From the NCBI GenBank assembly GCA_913778495.1, contig CAJYVD010000027.1, positions 35,397-99,396 of the forward strand: DNA of 64,000 nt, written 5' to 3'. Origin of the DNA: an uncultured Pantoea sp. Lineage in GTDB: Bacteria; Pseudomonadota; Gammaproteobacteria; Enterobacterales; Enterobacteriaceae. Below the pieces are notes generated by a model, which saw only the letters and a list, made by a program, of their open reading frames with translations, was not told the origin of the DNA and did no database searches. Both the position numbers and the translations under genes were made by a program. The stretch's first letter is position 1; each line of letters opens with the position of its first letter. This document shows, piece by piece, positions 35,267-45,516 of this stretch.

Positions 35267-36418
35267 ATGGCTAAACACCTTTTTACATCTGAGTCCGTAT
35301 CAGAAGGACATCCTGATAAAATCGCTGACCAAATCTCCGACGCCGTGCTGGACGCCATCCTGGAACAGGATCCAAAAGCGCGCGTGGCCTGCGAAACTTA
35401 CGTAAAAACCGGGATGGTGCTGGTGGGCGGTGAAATCACCACCAGCGCATGGGTTGATATCGAAGAGATCACCCGCAACACCGTACGTGAGATCGGCTAT
35501 GTTCATTCCGATATGGGCTTCGATGCCAACTCGTGCGCCGTGCTGAGCGCTATCGGTAAGCAGTCTCCCGACATCAACCAGGGCGTTGACCGTACCGATC
35601 CGCTGGAGCAAGGCGCCGGCGACCAAGGCCTGATGTTTGGTTACGCCACCAATGAAACCGACGTGCTGATGCCTGCTCCCGTGACCTATGCGCACCGTCT
35701 GGTGCAGCGTCAGGCGGAAGTGCGTAAAAACGGCACGCTGCCGTGGCTGCGCCCGGATGCGAAAAGCCAGATCACGTTCCAGTATGACGGCGGAAAAATT
35801 GTCGGTATCGACGCGGTCGTGCTGTCTACTCAGCATGCAGAAGATATCTCTCAGGCCGATCTGCGCGAAGCGGTGATGGAAGAGATCATCAAGCCGGTAC
35901 TGCCAACAGAGTGGATCAACGCCAGCACCAAATACCATATCAACCCAACCGGTCGCTTTGTTATTGGCGGCCCGATGGGCGACTGCGGTCTGACCGGACG
36001 TAAAATCATCGTTGATACCTACGGCGGAATGGCGCGCCACGGCGGCGGCGCATTCTCCGGCAAAGATCCGTCCAAAGTGGATCGCTCAGCGGCTTATGCG
36101 GCACGCTATGTCGCGAAAAACATCGTGGCGGCTGGCCTGGCTGATCGCTGTGAAATTCAGGTCTCCTACGCGATTGGCGTGGCTGAACCGACCTCTATCA
36201 TGGTGGAAACCTTCGGCACCGAGAAAGTGTCAACCGAACAGCTCACGCTGCTGGTGCGCGAGTTCTTCGACCTGCGCCCTTACGGTCTGATCCAGATGAT
36301 GGATCTGCTGAAGCCGATCTATAAAGAAACCGCCGCTTACGGTCACTTCGGTCGCGAACACTTCCCGTGGGAGCAGACTGATAAAGCGCAGCAGCTGCGC
36401 GAAGCCGCGGGTCTGTAA
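35267..36418 (+). CDS. metK: S-adenosylmethionine synthetase
   Basis: 383 residues (E. coli 384). It makes SAM from methionine and ATP in the cytoplasm. Signature elements are the N-terminal [19 protein letters not shown], the [12 protein letters not shown] loop, and [19 protein letters not shown] in the third domain. The start ATG has AGGTAAAG upstream. SAM feeds methylation (for example TrmB and RsmE in this window) and, after decarboxylation, spermidine synthesis with putrescine from SpeB and SpeC. A likely MetJ site lies upstream and a strong terminator downstream. Confidence 0.98.
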   Translation: MAKHLFTSESVSEGHPDKIADQISDAVLDAILEQDPKARVACETYVKTGMVLVGGEITTSAWVDIEEITRNTVREIGYVHSDMGFDANSCAVLSAIGKQSPDINQGVDRTDPLEQGAGDQGLMFGYATNETDVLMPAPVTYAHRLVQRQAEVRKNGTLPWLRPDAKSQITFQYDGGKIVGIDAVVLSTQHAEDISQADLREAVMEEIIKPVLPTEWINASTKYHINPTGRFVIGGPMGDCGLTGRKIIVDTYGGMARHGGGAFSGKDPSKVDRSAAYAARYVAKNIVAAGLADRCEIQVSYAIGVAEPTSIMVETFGTEKVSTEQLTLLVREFFDLRPYGLIQMMDLLKPIYKETAAYGHFGREHFPWEQTDKAQQLREAAGL

Positions 36419-36439
36419 TCCCCCGCGCTTGCCGTCTCC

Positions 36440-36467
36440 GCCCGCTCTGAGAGCGGGCTTTTTTTTG
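36440..36467 (+). terminator. Rho-independent terminator of metK
   Basis: GCCCGCTC (36440-36447) and GAGCGGGC (36451-36458) around TGA, followed by eight or nine T residues. Confidence 0.92.
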
Positions 36468-36792
36468 TCTCCGCTCCGCTTCCCTTCTACGCCTTGATAA
36501 AGGCTTTGCGCCCTTTTGTGCCTTTTGCCAGACGGCCCAGGCGAATTTTCTTTCGTTGTCTACACTGTTAGCACTGTATCGCTAACAATATGTTAACGCT
36601 TACATTTTGAAATCCTTTTATTATCTGAAATTTAGAGATTTTTCAGCGTAGTTATTCTTATTAAAATGCGTTATTTTCAGCGTCGTCTGATAGCCGGTAT
36701 GAAGAGCGATGTCAGAAACTTAAAGAGAGCTATACCTTACTGGTTTGAACCCTATTTTGGGCGGGAAATGCTGGATTGCAGGGTTTCAGCGT

Positions 36793-36808
36793 GTGTAACC
36801 GATTACAC
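36793..36808. promoter_or_regulatory. GalR/GalS operator
   Basis: GTGTAACCGATTACAC is a full match to the gal operator consensus GTGNAANCGNTTNCAC. It lies about 83 bases before galP, whose E. coli counterpart is repressed by GalR/GalS. Confidence 0.85.
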
Positions 36809-36811
36809 TAG

Positions 36812-36827
36812 CGTGATCGTACTCACT
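36812..36827. promoter_or_regulatory. Candidate CRP-cAMP site for galP
   Basis: CGTGA-TCGTAC-TCACT matches the TGTGA-N6-TCACA pattern at 8 of 10 positions and sits 3 bases from the gal operator, giving room for joint activation and repression. Confidence 0.6.
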
Positions 36828-36890
36828 TTTTTCCGCTGACGGGTTTCATAACATTGATAACAACAATGATGGATAAACTTCGGAGGCACA

Positions 36891-38285
36891 ATGCCTGGTA
36901 ATACTCACAAAAGCAGAACCTCAAACAAGATGATGACCTTGTTTGTCTGCTTCTTAGCGGCCCTGGCTGGCCTGCTGTTTGGTCTGGATATCGGCGTGAT
37001 CGCCGGTGCCCTGCCGTTCATCGCCAAGGATTTTAACGTGACCGCGCATCAGCAGGAGTGGATCGTTAGCTCCATGATGTTTGGTGCCGCGATCGGCGCC
37101 GTAGGCAGCGGCTGGATGTCGTCGCATCTGGGCCGTAAAAAGAGCCTGATGGCAGGCGCTATCCTGTTTGTCATCGGTTCACTGTGGTCAGCAATGGCCC
37201 CTAACCCAGAAATGCTGATTGCCGCGCGCGTGGTACTTGGCCTGGCCGTGGGCGTCGCCTCCTATACTGCTCCACTCTATCTTTCTGAAATCGCGCCGGA
37301 AAAAATTCGCGGCAGCATGATTTCGCTCTACCAGCTGATGATTACCATTGGTATCCTGGCCGCTTACCTGTCTGACACCGCGTTCAGCGATGCGGGCGCG
37401 TGGCGCTGGATGCTCGGCATCATCACCATTCCGGCCGTGCTGCTGCTGGTGGGCGTGTTCTTCCTGCCTAACAGTCCGCGCTGGCTGGCGGCAAAAGGCG
37501 ATTTCCGCAGCGCGCAGCGCGTGCTGGATCGCCTGCGTGATACCAGCGAGCAGGCAAAACGCGAGCTGGATGAAATCCGTGAAAGCCTGAAGGTGAAGCA
37601 GTCCGGCTGGCAGCTGTTCCAGGGCAACAGTAACTTCCGTCGTGCGGTCTATCTGGGCGTGCTGTTGCAGGTGATGCAGCAGTTTACCGGCATGAACGTC
37701 ATCATGTACTACGCGCCGAAAATCTTTGAAATCGCGGGCTTTGCGAACACCACCCAGCAGATGTGGGGCACGGTGATTGTGGGTCTGGTGAACGTGCTGG
37801 CCACCTTTATCGCCATCGGTCTGGTGGATCGCTGGGGCCGTAAGCCAACGCTGGTGCTGGGCTTCATCGTGATGGCCGCCGGCATGGGCATTCTGGGCAC
37901 CATGCTGCACATGGGTATCCACACGCCGTCTGCGCAGTATTTCGCCATTGCCATGCTGCTGATGTTTATCGTGGGCTTCGCGATGTCAGCCGGTCCGCTG
38001 ATTTGGGTATTGTGCTCTGAGATCCAGCCGCTGAAAGGCCGCGACTTTGGTATTACGGTCTCTACCGCCACCAACTGGATTGCCAACATGATCGTGGGTG
38101 CGACCTTCCTGACCATGCTGAACACGCTGGGCAATGCGCCGACCTTCTGGGTTTACGCAGGTCTGAACGTCTTCTTTATTCTGCTGACGCTGGCGCTGAT
38201 TCCTGAGACCAAAAACGTCTCGCTGGAGCATATCGAGCGCAACCTGATGCAGGGTAAAAAACTGCGTGATATCGGTCAGCAGTAA
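36891..38285 (+). CDS. galP: Galactose:proton symporter
   Basis: 464 residues, equal to E. coli GalP. It is an MFS sugar porter with 12 membrane segments; visible marks are [14 protein letters not shown] in segment 1, the GRKKSL loop between segments 2 and 3, PESPRW-type motif (here [13 protein letters not shown]), [17 protein letters not shown] in segment 7 and the C-terminal [12 protein letters not shown]. It imports galactose and glucose across the inner membrane. The ATG at 36891 has CGGAGG 5 bases upstream. The promoter region contains gal operator and CRP-like sites, and a terminator follows. Confidence 0.97.
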   Translation: MPGNTHKSRTSNKMMTLFVCFLAALAGLLFGLDIGVIAGALPFIAKDFNVTAHQQEWIVSSMMFGAAIGAVGSGWMSSHLGRKKSLMAGAILFVIGSLWSAMAPNPEMLIAARVVLGLAVGVASYTAPLYLSEIAPEKIRGSMISLYQLMITIGILAAYLSDTAFSDAGAWRWMLGIITIPAVLLLVGVFFLPNSPRWLAAKGDFRSAQRVLDRLRDTSEQAKRELDEIRESLKVKQSGWQLFQGNSNFRRAVYLGVLLQVMQQFTGMNVIMYYAPKIFEIAGFANTTQQMWGTVIVGLVNVLATFIAIGLVDRWGRKPTLVLGFIVMAAGMGILGTMLHMGIHTPSAQYFAIAMLLMFIVGFAMSAGPLIWVLCSEIQPLKGRDFGITVSTATNWIANMIVGATFLTMLNTLGNAPTFWVYAGLNVFFILLTLALIPETKNVSLEHIERNLMQGKKLRDIGQQ

Positions 38286-38303
38286 ACGCTCGCGTCTTTC
38301 TCA

Positions 38304-38330
38304 AGGCTGCCCACGGGCGGCCTTTTTTTT
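38304..38330 (+). terminator. Rho-independent terminator of galP
   Basis: AGGCTGCC and GGGCGGCCT arms (one G-U pair) followed by eight T residues ending at 38330. Confidence 0.88.
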
Positions 38331-38379
38331 GCCCTGAGCCCGCTTGAATGATGGTCGCCAATTTTTTATGCTGCCCGCC

Positions 38380-38892
38380 ATGAAAACACCTCGCCTGCCG
38401 ATTGCCCTACAACAAGACGTTATGCGCTCCCTGCGCCATTTTTTACAGCTGGCCAGCGAGCGGCTGGCGCGCACCTTTGATGAGCCGCTGCTGACCTATC
38501 AGCAGCGCGGCACCGCGGCGGGAACGGCGTGGCTGGACAAGTGGGAAATCCGCCTGAATCCGCTGCTTCTGCAGGAGAATCCTCGCGCCTTTGTTGAAGA
38601 AGTGGTGCCGCACGAGCTGGCGCACCTGCTGGTCTGGAAAATCCATGGCCGCGTACCACCGCACGGCAAGGAGTGGAAATGGATGATGGAGAGCGTCCTT
38701 GGCGTACCGGCGCGGCGCACGCACACGTTCGCCCTCACCTCGGTGCGCACGAACACCTTCCCTTACCGCTGTGACTGCCAGCAACACCAGCTGACGGTGC
38801 GCCGTCATAACCGCGTGGTACGGGGCGAGAGTGAATACCGCTGCGTTCACTGCGGCATGCGTCTGCAGCCCGGTGAGTTCACCGCGCGCTAG
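38380..38892 (+). CDS. sprT: SprT-like zinc metalloprotein
   Basis: 170 residues from ATG 38380 ([18 protein letters not shown]), which aligns with the E. coli SprT start; an upstream TTG-started extension is not supported. The SprT-like domain has the zinc motif HELAH (78-82) and the [10 protein letters not shown] segment. The C-terminus has a four-cysteine zinc ribbon (CDC...CVHC). The family is related to Spartan proteases that act on DNA-protein crosslinks in eukaryotes; the bacterial role is not established. It lies between galP and endA as in E. coli. Confidence 0.92.
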   Translation: MKTPRLPIALQQDVMRSLRHFLQLASERLARTFDEPLLTYQQRGTAAGTAWLDKWEIRLNPLLLQENPRAFVEEVVPHELAHLLVWKIHGRVPPHGKEWKWMMESVLGVPARRTHTFALTSVRTNTFPYRCDCQQHQLTVRRHNRVVRGESEYRCVHCGMRLQPGEFTAR

Positions 38893-38967
38893 CGCCTGAA
38901 TCTGATTCCCCGCTGGCTCCGCTTCTGTTACCCTGCCGCCCTTTTCCGCTTTGGGTAAATTTGGAAT

Positions 38968-39675
38968 ATGTCTCGCAAAACGCTGCTCTTACTCTCCTTA
39001 TTACTGGCGCCCCTGAGCGCATTCAGCCTCGATCCTGGGTCGTATCATCAGAACAATTTTCAGCAAGCCAAAACCTTCGCTGCGGCGATCAACGCGGATG
39101 CGCCCGGGGATTTTTATTGCGGCTGTAAAATTACCTGGCACGGTAAAAAAGGCGTGCCGGATCTCAACAGCTGCGGTTATACCGTGCGCAAAAATGCCAA
39201 CCGCGCCGAGCGGATTGAGTGGGAGCATGTGATGCCAGCGTGGGAGTTTGGCCATCAGCGACAGTGCTGGCAGAACGGCGGTCGTAAAAATTGCACCAAA
39301 GACGCCGACTATCGCCGCATTGAGAGCGATCTGCACAACCTGCAACCCGCCGTCGGCGAAGTAAACGGCGACCGCAATAATTTCCAGTACAGCCAGTGGA
39401 ACGGCGGCGATCAGCAGTATGGCCAGTGCAGCATGAAAGTGGATTTCAAAGAGAAACTGGCGCAACCACCTGAGCGCGCACGCGGCATTATTGCGCGTAC
39501 CTATTTCTATATGCGTGACCAGTACCATCTGCGCCTGTCGCGTCAGCAAACCCAGCTCTTTACCGTGTGGGATAAACAGTACCCGGTGACGCCGTGGGAG
39601 TGCGAACGCGACAATCGCATTGCGCGGGTACAGGGAAATCACAACCCTTACGTACAACAGGCTTGCCAGCGCTAA
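38968..39675 (+). CDS. endA: Endonuclease I, periplasmic
   Basis: 235 residues, the E. coli length. A signal peptide ([20 protein letters not shown]) directs it to the periplasm. The beta-beta-alpha metal nuclease core is visible at [15 protein letters not shown] (catalytic histidine) and at [18 protein letters not shown] (metal-binding asparagine). Eight cysteines suggest disulphides, as in the mature enzyme. It cleaves double-stranded DNA non-specifically in the envelope. It stands between sprT and rsmE on the same strand. Confidence 0.96.
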   Translation: MSRKTLLLLSLLLAPLSAFSLDPGSYHQNNFQQAKTFAAAINADAPGDFYCGCKITWHGKKGVPDLNSCGYTVRKNANRAERIEWEHVMPAWEFGHQRQCWQNGGRKNCTKDADYRRIESDLHNLQPAVGEVNGDRNNFQYSQWNGGDQQYGQCSMKVDFKEKLAQPPERARGIIARTYFYMRDQYHLRLSRQQTQLFTVWDKQYPVTPWECERDNRIARVQGNHNPYVQQACQR

Positions 39676-39747
39676 ATGCCCTACCTACACTAGCTTTTTT
39701 TGATTGCGCCGTGCCCGCTGGCACGGCCTAACGCTGGCAGGAACCGC

Positions 39748-40479
39748 ATGCGTATACCTCGCATTTATCACCCCGACCCCCTCGACGTTGACCGTGAAAT
39801 TTGGCTGGATGAAGACGCCGCTAATCACGTTGGACGCGTGCTGCGCATGACGGTGGGGCAGCATATTGAACTGTTTGATGGCAGTAATCTGACTTTTCAG
39901 GCGGAAATCACCCAGTCGGATAAAAAGCGTGTAAAAGTAAGGGTGCTTGCGAGTCAGCCTGACGATCGCGAATCGCCGCTGCACCTGCATCTCGGTCAGG
40001 TCATGTCGCGCGGCGAGAAGATGGAATTTACCATTCAGAAGTCGATTGAGCTGGGCGTCAACGTCATTACGCCGCTGTTCTCTGAGCGCTGCGGCGTCAA
40101 GCTGGATGCGGAGCGCCTGGCAAAGAAAATTCAGCAGTGGCAGAAAATCGCCATTGCCGCCTGCGAGCAGTGCGGCCGTAATCGCGTGCCGGAAATTCGT
40201 GACGCGATGACGCTGGAAGCCTGGTGTGCCGAATCCGAGAGCGGGCTTAAGCTGAATCTGCATCCGCGCGCCAGTCACAGCATCAACACGCTCGCGCAGC
40301 CGGTCTCACGGGTGCGTCTGCTGATTGGCCCTGAAGGCGGATTGTCAGCGGATGAAATTGCCATGACCGCGCAGCAGAACTTTACCGATATTCTGCTGGG
40401 ACCTCGCGTGCTGCGCACGGAAACCACCGCGCTCACCGCCATCACGGCACTACAGGTGAGGTTTGGCGACCTCGGTTAA
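39748..40479 (+). CDS. rsmE: 16S rRNA m3U1498 methyltransferase
   Basis: 243 residues from ATG 39748 ([20 protein letters not shown]), as in E. coli. An N-terminal PUA-like domain is followed by a SPOUT knot; the SAM-binding knot is seen in [15 protein letters not shown] and [16 protein letters not shown]. It methylates N3 of U1498 in 16S rRNA of the 30S subunit. gshB follows after about 95 bases on the same strand and may be co-transcribed. Confidence 0.96.
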   Translation: MRIPRIYHPDPLDVDREIWLDEDAANHVGRVLRMTVGQHIELFDGSNLTFQAEITQSDKKRVKVRVLASQPDDRESPLHLHLGQVMSRGEKMEFTIQKSIELGVNVITPLFSERCGVKLDAERLAKKIQQWQKIAIAACEQCGRNRVPEIRDAMTLEAWCAESESGLKLNLHPRASHSINTLAQPVSRVRLLIGPEGGLSADEIAMTAQQNFTDILLGPRVLRTETTALTAITALQVRFGDLG

Positions 40480-40573
40480 GCGATAATTTTCGGCGCGTTT
40501 ATCCCGCGCCGATTCAACAGCCTGACGCTTTCACACGGAACGGGACGGCTGACTTCCCCTTGAGGAGAGAATA

Positions 40574-41518
40574 ATGATTAAGCTTGGCATCGTGATGGAC
40601 CCTATTTCGTCCATCAACATTAAAAAAGACTCCAGCTTCGCCATGTTGCTGGAAGCACAGCGCCGCGGTTACGAAATTCACTACATGGAGATGGGTGACC
40701 TCTCGCTGCGCGGCGGCGTAACCTACGCCCGTACGCGTCTGCTGAACGTGGAACAGAATTATGACAGCTGGTACACGTTTGGCAGCGAACAGGAGATTGC
40801 GCTGGCCGATCTCAACGTGGTGCTGATGCGCAAAGATCCGCCGTTTGATACCGAGTTCATTTATGCCACCTACCTGCTGGAGCGTGCCGAAGAACAAGGC
40901 ACGCTGATCGTTAACAAGCCGCAAAGTCTGCGCGACTGTAACGAAAAGCTGTACACCGCGTGGTTCGCCGATTTAACGCCGGATACGCTGGTGACGCGTA
41001 ATAAAGAGAAGCTGCGTGCCTTCTGGCAAGAGCACGGTGATGTCATCCTGAAGCCGCTGGACGGCATGGGCGGCGCCTCTATCTTCCGCGTTAAGCAGGA
41101 TGATGCCAACTTTGGCGTGATCAGCGAAACCTTGACCAATCACGGCCAGTATTTCTGCATGGCGCAGAACTATCTGCCGGCGATTAAAGAGGGTGATAAG
41201 CGCGTGCTGGTGGTGGACGGTGAGCCGGTGCCTTACTGCCTGGCGCGTATTCCGCAGGGCGGCGAGACGCGCGGCAACCTCGCGGCCGGCGGACGCGGCG
41301 AAGCGCGCCCGCTGAGCGAGAGCGACTGGGAGATCGCCCGTCGCGTTGGGCCAACGCTAAAAGCCAAAGGGCTAATTTTTGTCGGCCTGGACATCATCGG
41401 TGATAAACTCACTGAAGTTAACGTGACCAGCCCAACCTGCATACGTGAAATCGAAGCGGCCTTCCCGGTCTCCATTACCGGTATGCTCATGGACGCGATT
41501 GAAAAACGTCTGGGCTGA
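40574..41518 (+). CDS. gshB: Glutathione synthetase
   Basis: 314 residues. ATP-grasp ligase that joins glycine to gamma-glutamylcysteine, the last step of glutathione synthesis. Visible are the N-terminal LGIVMDPISSINIKKDSSFA, the glycine-rich ATP loop KPLDGMGGASIF, and DIIGDKLTEVNVTSPTC near the C-terminus. The ATG at 40574 has GAGGAGAG upstream. It lies between rsmE and yqgE in the conserved order. Confidence 0.97.
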   Translation: MIKLGIVMDPISSINIKKDSSFAMLLEAQRRGYEIHYMEMGDLSLRGGVTYARTRLLNVEQNYDSWYTFGSEQEIALADLNVVLMRKDPPFDTEFIYATYLLERAEEQGTLIVNKPQSLRDCNEKLYTAWFADLTPDTLVTRNKEKLRAFWQEHGDVILKPLDGMGGASIFRVKQDDANFGVISETLTNHGQYFCMAQNYLPAIKEGDKRVLVVDGEPVPYCLARIPQGGETRGNLAAGGRGEARPLSESDWEIARRVGPTLKAKGLIFVGLDIIGDKLTEVNVTSPTCIREIEAAFPVSITGMLMDAIEKRLG

Positions 41519-41604
41519 GGCAAGATCTGGCGCATACGCGCAGTAAACCACCCAAAACCGGCGTTACGGCGGTAATGCCGGTTACTTTTGGTATATGAGT
41601 GATA

Positions 41605-42168
41605 ATGAATTTACAGCACCATTTTTTGATTGCGATGCCGTCGCTGCAAGATCCGCTCTTCAAACGCTCGGTGGTGTATATCTGCGAGCATAACGAAGAG
41701 GGTGCCATGGGGTTGATTATCAATAAGCCCATGGAAAATCTGACGGTTGAAGGTATTCTCAAGAAGCTTAAAATCAGTGCCACCGAACGCGACCCCGCGA
41801 TCAAGCTGGATAAACCGGTCTTTGCCGGCGGACCGCTGGCGGAAGATCGTGGCTTTATCCTGCACTCCGCGCAGTGCGTCTATGCCTCCAGCATTCGCAT
41901 TTCTGAAAGTACGGTCATCACCACCTCTCGCGATGTGCTGGAAGCCATTGGCACTCCCGCGCAGCCTGAAAGCGTGTTTGTCGCGCTGGGCTACTGCGCG
42001 TGGGAGAAGGATCAGCTGGAGAGCGAGCTGCTGGAAAACGCCTGGCTCACCACGCCCGCCAATACCGACATTCTGTTTAAAACGCCTATCGCAGACCGCT
42101 GGCGCGAAGCGGCGCGCAGCTTAGGCATTGATATTCATAACCTGACCAGCGATGCAGGACACGCCTGA
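41605..42168 (+). CDS. yqgE: YqgE/AlgH family protein (UPF0301)
   Basis: 187 residues from ATG 41605 ([20 protein letters not shown]), the E. coli start; the frame opens two codons earlier with GTG. The family marks [27 protein letters not shown] and [12 protein letters not shown] are present. The molecular function is unsettled; in Pseudomonas the homologue AlgH affects alginate regulation. Its stop overlaps the ruvX start by one base, so the two are coupled. Confidence 0.93.
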   Translation: MNLQHHFLIAMPSLQDPLFKRSVVYICEHNEEGAMGLIINKPMENLTVEGILKKLKISATERDPAIKLDKPVFAGGPLAEDRGFILHSAQCVYASSIRISESTVITTSRDVLEAIGTPAQPESVFVALGYCAWEKDQLESELLENAWLTTPANTDILFKTPIADRWREAARSLGIDIHNLTSDAGHA

Positions 42169-42584
42169 TGAGCAGCGCCACTCTGCTGGGGTTTGACTTC
42201 GGCACCAAAAGCATCGGCGTGGCTGTTGGACAGCAGCTCACCGGCACCGCACGCGCGCTCGCGGCACTGAAAGCACAAGACGGCACCCCCGACTGGCTGC
42301 TGATCGAAAAGCTGCTCAACGAGTGGCAGCCCGATTATGTGGTTGTGGGATTGCCGCTCAACATGGACGGCACCGAGCAGCCGCTTACCGCGCGCGCGCG
42401 GAAGTTTGCCAACCGCCTGCACGGCCGCTTCGGCGTTCGGGTTGAGCTGCAGGATGAGCGCCTCAGCACCGTAGAAGCGCGCGCCGGGCTGTTTGCACGC
42501 GGCGGTTACCGGGCCTTGCAGAAAGGTCAGGTAGACTCGCAATCGGCGGTGATTATTCTTGAGGACTGGTTCGAAAACCACTGA
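42168..42584 (+). CDS. ruvX: RuvX/YqgF, pre-16S rRNA nuclease
   Basis: 138 residues, RNase H-like fold. The first acidic motif [14 protein letters not shown], the [16 protein letters not shown] segment, the [10 protein letters not shown] motif and the final [13 protein letters not shown] are all present. Family members process the 5' end of pre-16S rRNA and are described as Holliday-junction-resolvase-like. It overlaps yqgE by one base and is convergent with yggR, leaving 34 bases between them. Confidence 0.95.
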   Translation: MSSATLLGFDFGTKSIGVAVGQQLTGTARALAALKAQDGTPDWLLIEKLLNEWQPDYVVVGLPLNMDGTEQPLTARARKFANRLHGRFGVRVELQDERLSTVEARAGLFARGGYRALQKGQVDSQSAVIILEDWFENH

Positions 42585-42618
42585 TGCCCTCTAGCGCCAT
42601 ACTGCACCTGCGCGCGGA

Positions 42619-43611
42619 TCAGATCAGACCGGCGTCACGCCGTGCCTGCTCGCTCTGAGCAAAGGTCTGCATACCTGCCTGCGCCCCGGTTTGTAACACG
42701 CCGGGAAGCTGATGCATTTTGCCTTCGCGGATCAGGTTCGCCACCGCTGGCGTGGCGATCAGCAGTTCATACACTCCAATCCGCCCGCCGGCCCGTGCCG
42801 TAACCAGACGCTGGGCCAGCACGGCTTTTAGGCTGCTTGCCAACTGGGTTCGTACCAGATTTTTCTCCTCGGCAGGAAACACATCCACCAAGCGATCCAC
42901 CGCTTGTGCCGCACCGCGCGTATGCAGCGTCGCCAGCACCAGATGGCCGGTCTCTGCCGCCGTAAGCGCCAGCCGAATGGTTTCACTGTCGCGCAATTCG
43001 CCCAGTAAAATCACGTCCGGATCCTCGCGCAGCGCCGCCTTCAACCCTTGCTGGAAAGACGCGCAGTGTGTGCCCACTTCTCGCTGCTGAATCAGCGAAC
43101 GCTGGCTGCGGTGGACAAATTCAATGGGATCTTCCAGCGTGATAATGTGCCGCGCATGATGCTGATTCAGATTGGCCACCAGCGCCGCCAGCGTGGTGGA
43201 TTTGCCGCTGCCGGTGGCGCCGACAATCAGCATCAATCCGCTCTCTTGCTGCGTCAGCGTCGCTACCGTCGGCGGCAGACGCAGGACTTCGAGTGCGGGT
43301 GCGTCACAGGCGATCAGGCGCAGCGCCAGCGACAGACCGTGGCGCTGCTTAAACAGATTGGCGCGCAGACGCGTGCCGGGCGCGAGCGTTAAGGCAAAAT
43401 CCACGTGACCACAGGCCTCCAGCGTATCCCGCTGCGCGTGCGTTAATCGCTGTTGGCTAAACTGCTCCAGCCATGCCATGGGCAGCGCCCTGGCGTCGGG
43501 TAGTGGCTCCAGCATGCCCTGTCGCCGCCAGTGGGGCAAAAGTCCGCTGCAGAGGTGCAGATCGGCAGCGTTATGCTTTACACTAAGGGCCACTATGTCA
43601 TCCAACTCCAT
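42619..43611 (-). CDS. yggR: PilT-like secretion/retraction ATPase YggR
   Basis: 330 residues from ATG 43611 (MELDDIVALSVKHNAADLHL); the track frame extends 43 codons into the divergent yggS gene and is rejected. It has Walker A GATGSGKSTT, the Asp box ITLEDPIEF, Walker B RE-DPDVILLGELRD and the His box HLVLATLHT of type II/IV secretion ATPases of the PilT class. In E. coli the homologue is orphaned from other pilus genes; here too no pilus genes are nearby. It is divergent from yggS with only 16 bases between the start codons. Confidence 0.9.
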   Translation of the reverse strand: MELDDIVALSVKHNAADLHLCSGLLPHWRRQGMLEPLPDARALPMAWLEQFSQQRLTHAQRDTLEACGHVDFALTLAPGTRLRANLFKQRHGLSLALRLIACDAPALEVLRLPPTVATLTQQESGLMLIVGATGSGKSTTLAALVANLNQHHARHIITLEDPIEFVHRSQRSLIQQREVGTHCASFQQGLKAALREDPDVILLGELRDSETIRLALTAAETGHLVLATLHTRGAAQAVDRLVDVFPAEEKNLVRTQLASSLKAVLAQRLVTARAGGRIGVYELLIATPAVANLIREGKMHQLPGVLQTGAQAGMQTFAQSEQARRDAGLI

Positions 43612-43627
43612 TTCGTTTCTCCTGACT

Positions 43628-44320
43628 ATGACTTCCATTGAGCACAACTTACAGCAGGTGCGCGAACGTATCGCCGCGGCGGCTAAACGCTGCGGGCGTG
43701 CGCCAGAAGAAATTACGTTACTTGCAGTGAGCAAAACCAAACCTGTGAGCGCGATTCACGAAGCGGTGGCTGCAGGACAGCGGGCGTTTGGTGAAAACTA
43801 CGTGCAGGAAGGCGTGGAAAAAGTCACGGCGCTGGCCGATTATCCGGATCTGCAATGGCACTTTATTGGCCCGCTGCAATCCAATAAAAGCCGGCTGGTG
43901 GCCGAGCACTTCGCCTGGTGCCATACCGTTGATCGCGCGCGCATCGCGCAGCGCCTCAACGATCAGCGTCCCGCCGATTTAGCGCCGCTAAACGTGTTAA
44001 TTCAGGTAAATATCAGTGACGAAAACAGCAAATCTGGCATCATGCTGGAGGCCATTCCGCCGCTGGCAGAATTGATCGCTACGCTGCCGCGTCTGCGCCT
44101 GCGCGGCCTGATGGCCATTCCCGCACCGGAGCAGGATTACGCGCGTCAGCTGGCGGTGTGTCAGCGGATGGCGGACGCCTTCCATGCGCTACAGCAGGAC
44201 TATCCTGACGTCGATACGCTTTCTCTGGGCATGAGCGACGATATGGACGCGGCCATCGCCGCAGGCAGCACCATGGTGCGCATTGGCACCGCCGTATTTG
44301 GCGCGCGCGATTATGCGTGA
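43628..44320 (+). CDS. yggS: PLP homeostasis protein YggS
   Basis: 230 residues from ATG 43628 (MTSIEHNLQQVRERIAAAAK). An alanine-racemase-type barrel that carries PLP on Lys36 (LLAVSKTKPV). GENYVQEGVEK and SLGMSDDMDAAIAAGSTMVR near the C-terminus form the phosphate-binding side. It has no known catalytic reaction; it buffers free PLP and affects amino-acid pools. It starts an apparent plus-strand operon yggS-yggT-rdgB-hemW. Confidence 0.95.
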   Translation: MTSIEHNLQQVRERIAAAAKRCGRAPEEITLLAVSKTKPVSAIHEAVAAGQRAFGENYVQEGVEKVTALADYPDLQWHFIGPLQSNKSRLVAEHFAWCHTVDRARIAQRLNDQRPADLAPLNVLIQVNISDENSKSGIMLEAIPPLAELIATLPRLRLRGLMAIPAPEQDYARQLAVCQRMADAFHALQQDYPDVDTLSLGMSDDMDAAIAAGSTMVRIGTAVFGARDYA

Positions 44321-44347
44321 CCTTCACAACAATAATTGAGGAACTCC

Positions 44348-44902
44348 ATGTTAACACTGACGTTTTTAGTCAAAACGCTGATTGACCTGTACGTGATGGT
44401 ACTGCTGCTGCGCGTCTGGATGCAGTGGGCGCGCTGCGACTTCTACAATCCGCTGTCGCAGTTTGTGGTGAAAATTACCCAACCGATTATTAAACCGCTG
44501 CGCCGCGTGCTGCCTGCGCTGGGCCCGATTGATACGGCATCGCTGCTGCTGGCCTTTGTGCTGACGACGCTGAAATACCCGATACTGCTGCTGATTCAGG
44601 TGGGCGTTTTTTCCGTGGATCCCACCAACCTGCTGGTTGGGCTGCTGTCGCTGCTCAAGTCCGCCGGGTATCTGGTGTTCTGGGCGATCATTATCCGTTC
44701 GCTGATGAGCTGGATCAGCCAGGGCCGCGGCGCAATGGATGCCGTGTTGATTCAACTGACCGAGCCGCTGATGGCGCCGATTCGCCGTATTCTGCCCGCG
44801 ATGGGCGGCATCGATTTCTCCGCGATGATCGTGATTCTGGTGCTGTACGCGCTGAATTTCCTCGGCATGGACCTGTTCCCCGGTCTTTGGTATCTGCTGT
44901 AA
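44348..44902 (+). CDS. yggT: YggT-family inner-membrane protein
   Basis: 184 residues from ATG 44348. Two YggT repeats, each with two membrane segments and the conserved RxxxPxxGxID pattern: RRVLPALGPIDTAS and RRILPAMGGIDFSA. It is implicated in osmotic shock or potassium tolerance in other bacteria. It is 27 bases after yggS. In E. coli yggU follows; here rdgB comes only 20 bases later, so yggU is absent. Confidence 0.93.
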   Translation: MLTLTFLVKTLIDLYVMVLLLRVWMQWARCDFYNPLSQFVVKITQPIIKPLRRVLPALGPIDTASLLLAFVLTTLKYPILLLIQVGVFSVDPTNLLVGLLSLLKSAGYLVFWAIIIRSLMSWISQGRGAMDAVLIQLTEPLMAPIRRILPAMGGIDFSAMIVILVLYALNFLGMDLFPGLWYLL

Positions 44903-44922
44903 TTTATTAATCTGGATGTGTT

Positions 44923-45516
44923 ATGCAAAACGTTGTTCTCGCCACCGGCAATGCGGGTAAAGTCCGCGAACTGGCTGACCTGTTAACGGACTTTGGCCTC
45001 AATATTGTGGCGCAGACGGAACTGGGCGTGTCGTCTGCCGACGAAACCGGCCTCACGTTTATTGAAAACGCGCTGATCAAAGCGCGTCACGCGGCACAGG
45101 TCACGGGCCTGCCCGCCATTGCCGATGACTCTGGCCTGGCGGTTGATGCATTGGGCGGCGCGCCCGGCATTTATTCCGCACGCTACGCGGGCGAGGACGC
45201 CAGCGACGCACAGAACCTTGAGAAACTGCTGCACGCGCTTGAAAAGGTGCCAGACGGCCAGCGCCAGGCGCAGTTTCACTGCGTCCTGGTGTATCTGCGC
45301 CACGCGGAAGATCCCACGCCGCTGGTGTTTCACGGTAGCTGGGCGGGAGAAATCACCCGCGCCGCCGCCGGTGAAGGCGGCTTCGGTTACGACCCCATTT
45401 TTTACGTGCCTGAATTGGGCAAAACGGCGGCGGAGCTGAGCAAAGCGGAAAAGCGCGCCGTTTCTCACCGAGGAAAAGCATTGACGCTGCTGCTGGAAGC
45501 GATGCGCAATGCCTGA
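44923..45516 (+). CDS. rdgB: dITP/XTP pyrophosphatase
   Basis: 197 residues, the E. coli length. Ham1/NTPase family with [15 protein letters not shown] at the N-terminus, [20 protein letters not shown] for metal and nucleobase, and FGYDPIFY plus SHRGKAL at the C-terminus. It hydrolyses ITP, dITP and XTP to keep deaminated purines out of DNA and RNA. It overlaps hemW by 8 bases, indicating translational coupling. Confidence 0.97.
   Translation: MQNVVLATGNAGKVRELADLLTDFGLNIVAQTELGVSSADETGLTFIENALIKARHAAQVTGLPAIADDSGLAVDALGGAPGIYSARYAGEDASDAQNLEKLLHALEKVPDGQRQAQFHCVLVYLRHAEDPTPLVFHGSWAGEITRAAAGEGGFGYDPIFYVPELGKTAAELSKAEKRAVSHRGKALTLLLEAMRNA

Larger units (their letters stand above)
36468..36890. 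other. Intergenic region metK-galP
   Basis: About 420 bases, AT-rich at 36590-36680. The distal 100 bases hold the galP control sites listed separately. No gene seen. Confidence 0.45.

Noticed and set aside
42619-43740. Longer yggR start at 43740
   Set aside because: It would overlap the divergent yggS gene by more than 100 bases; the ATG at 43611 gives the family N-terminus.
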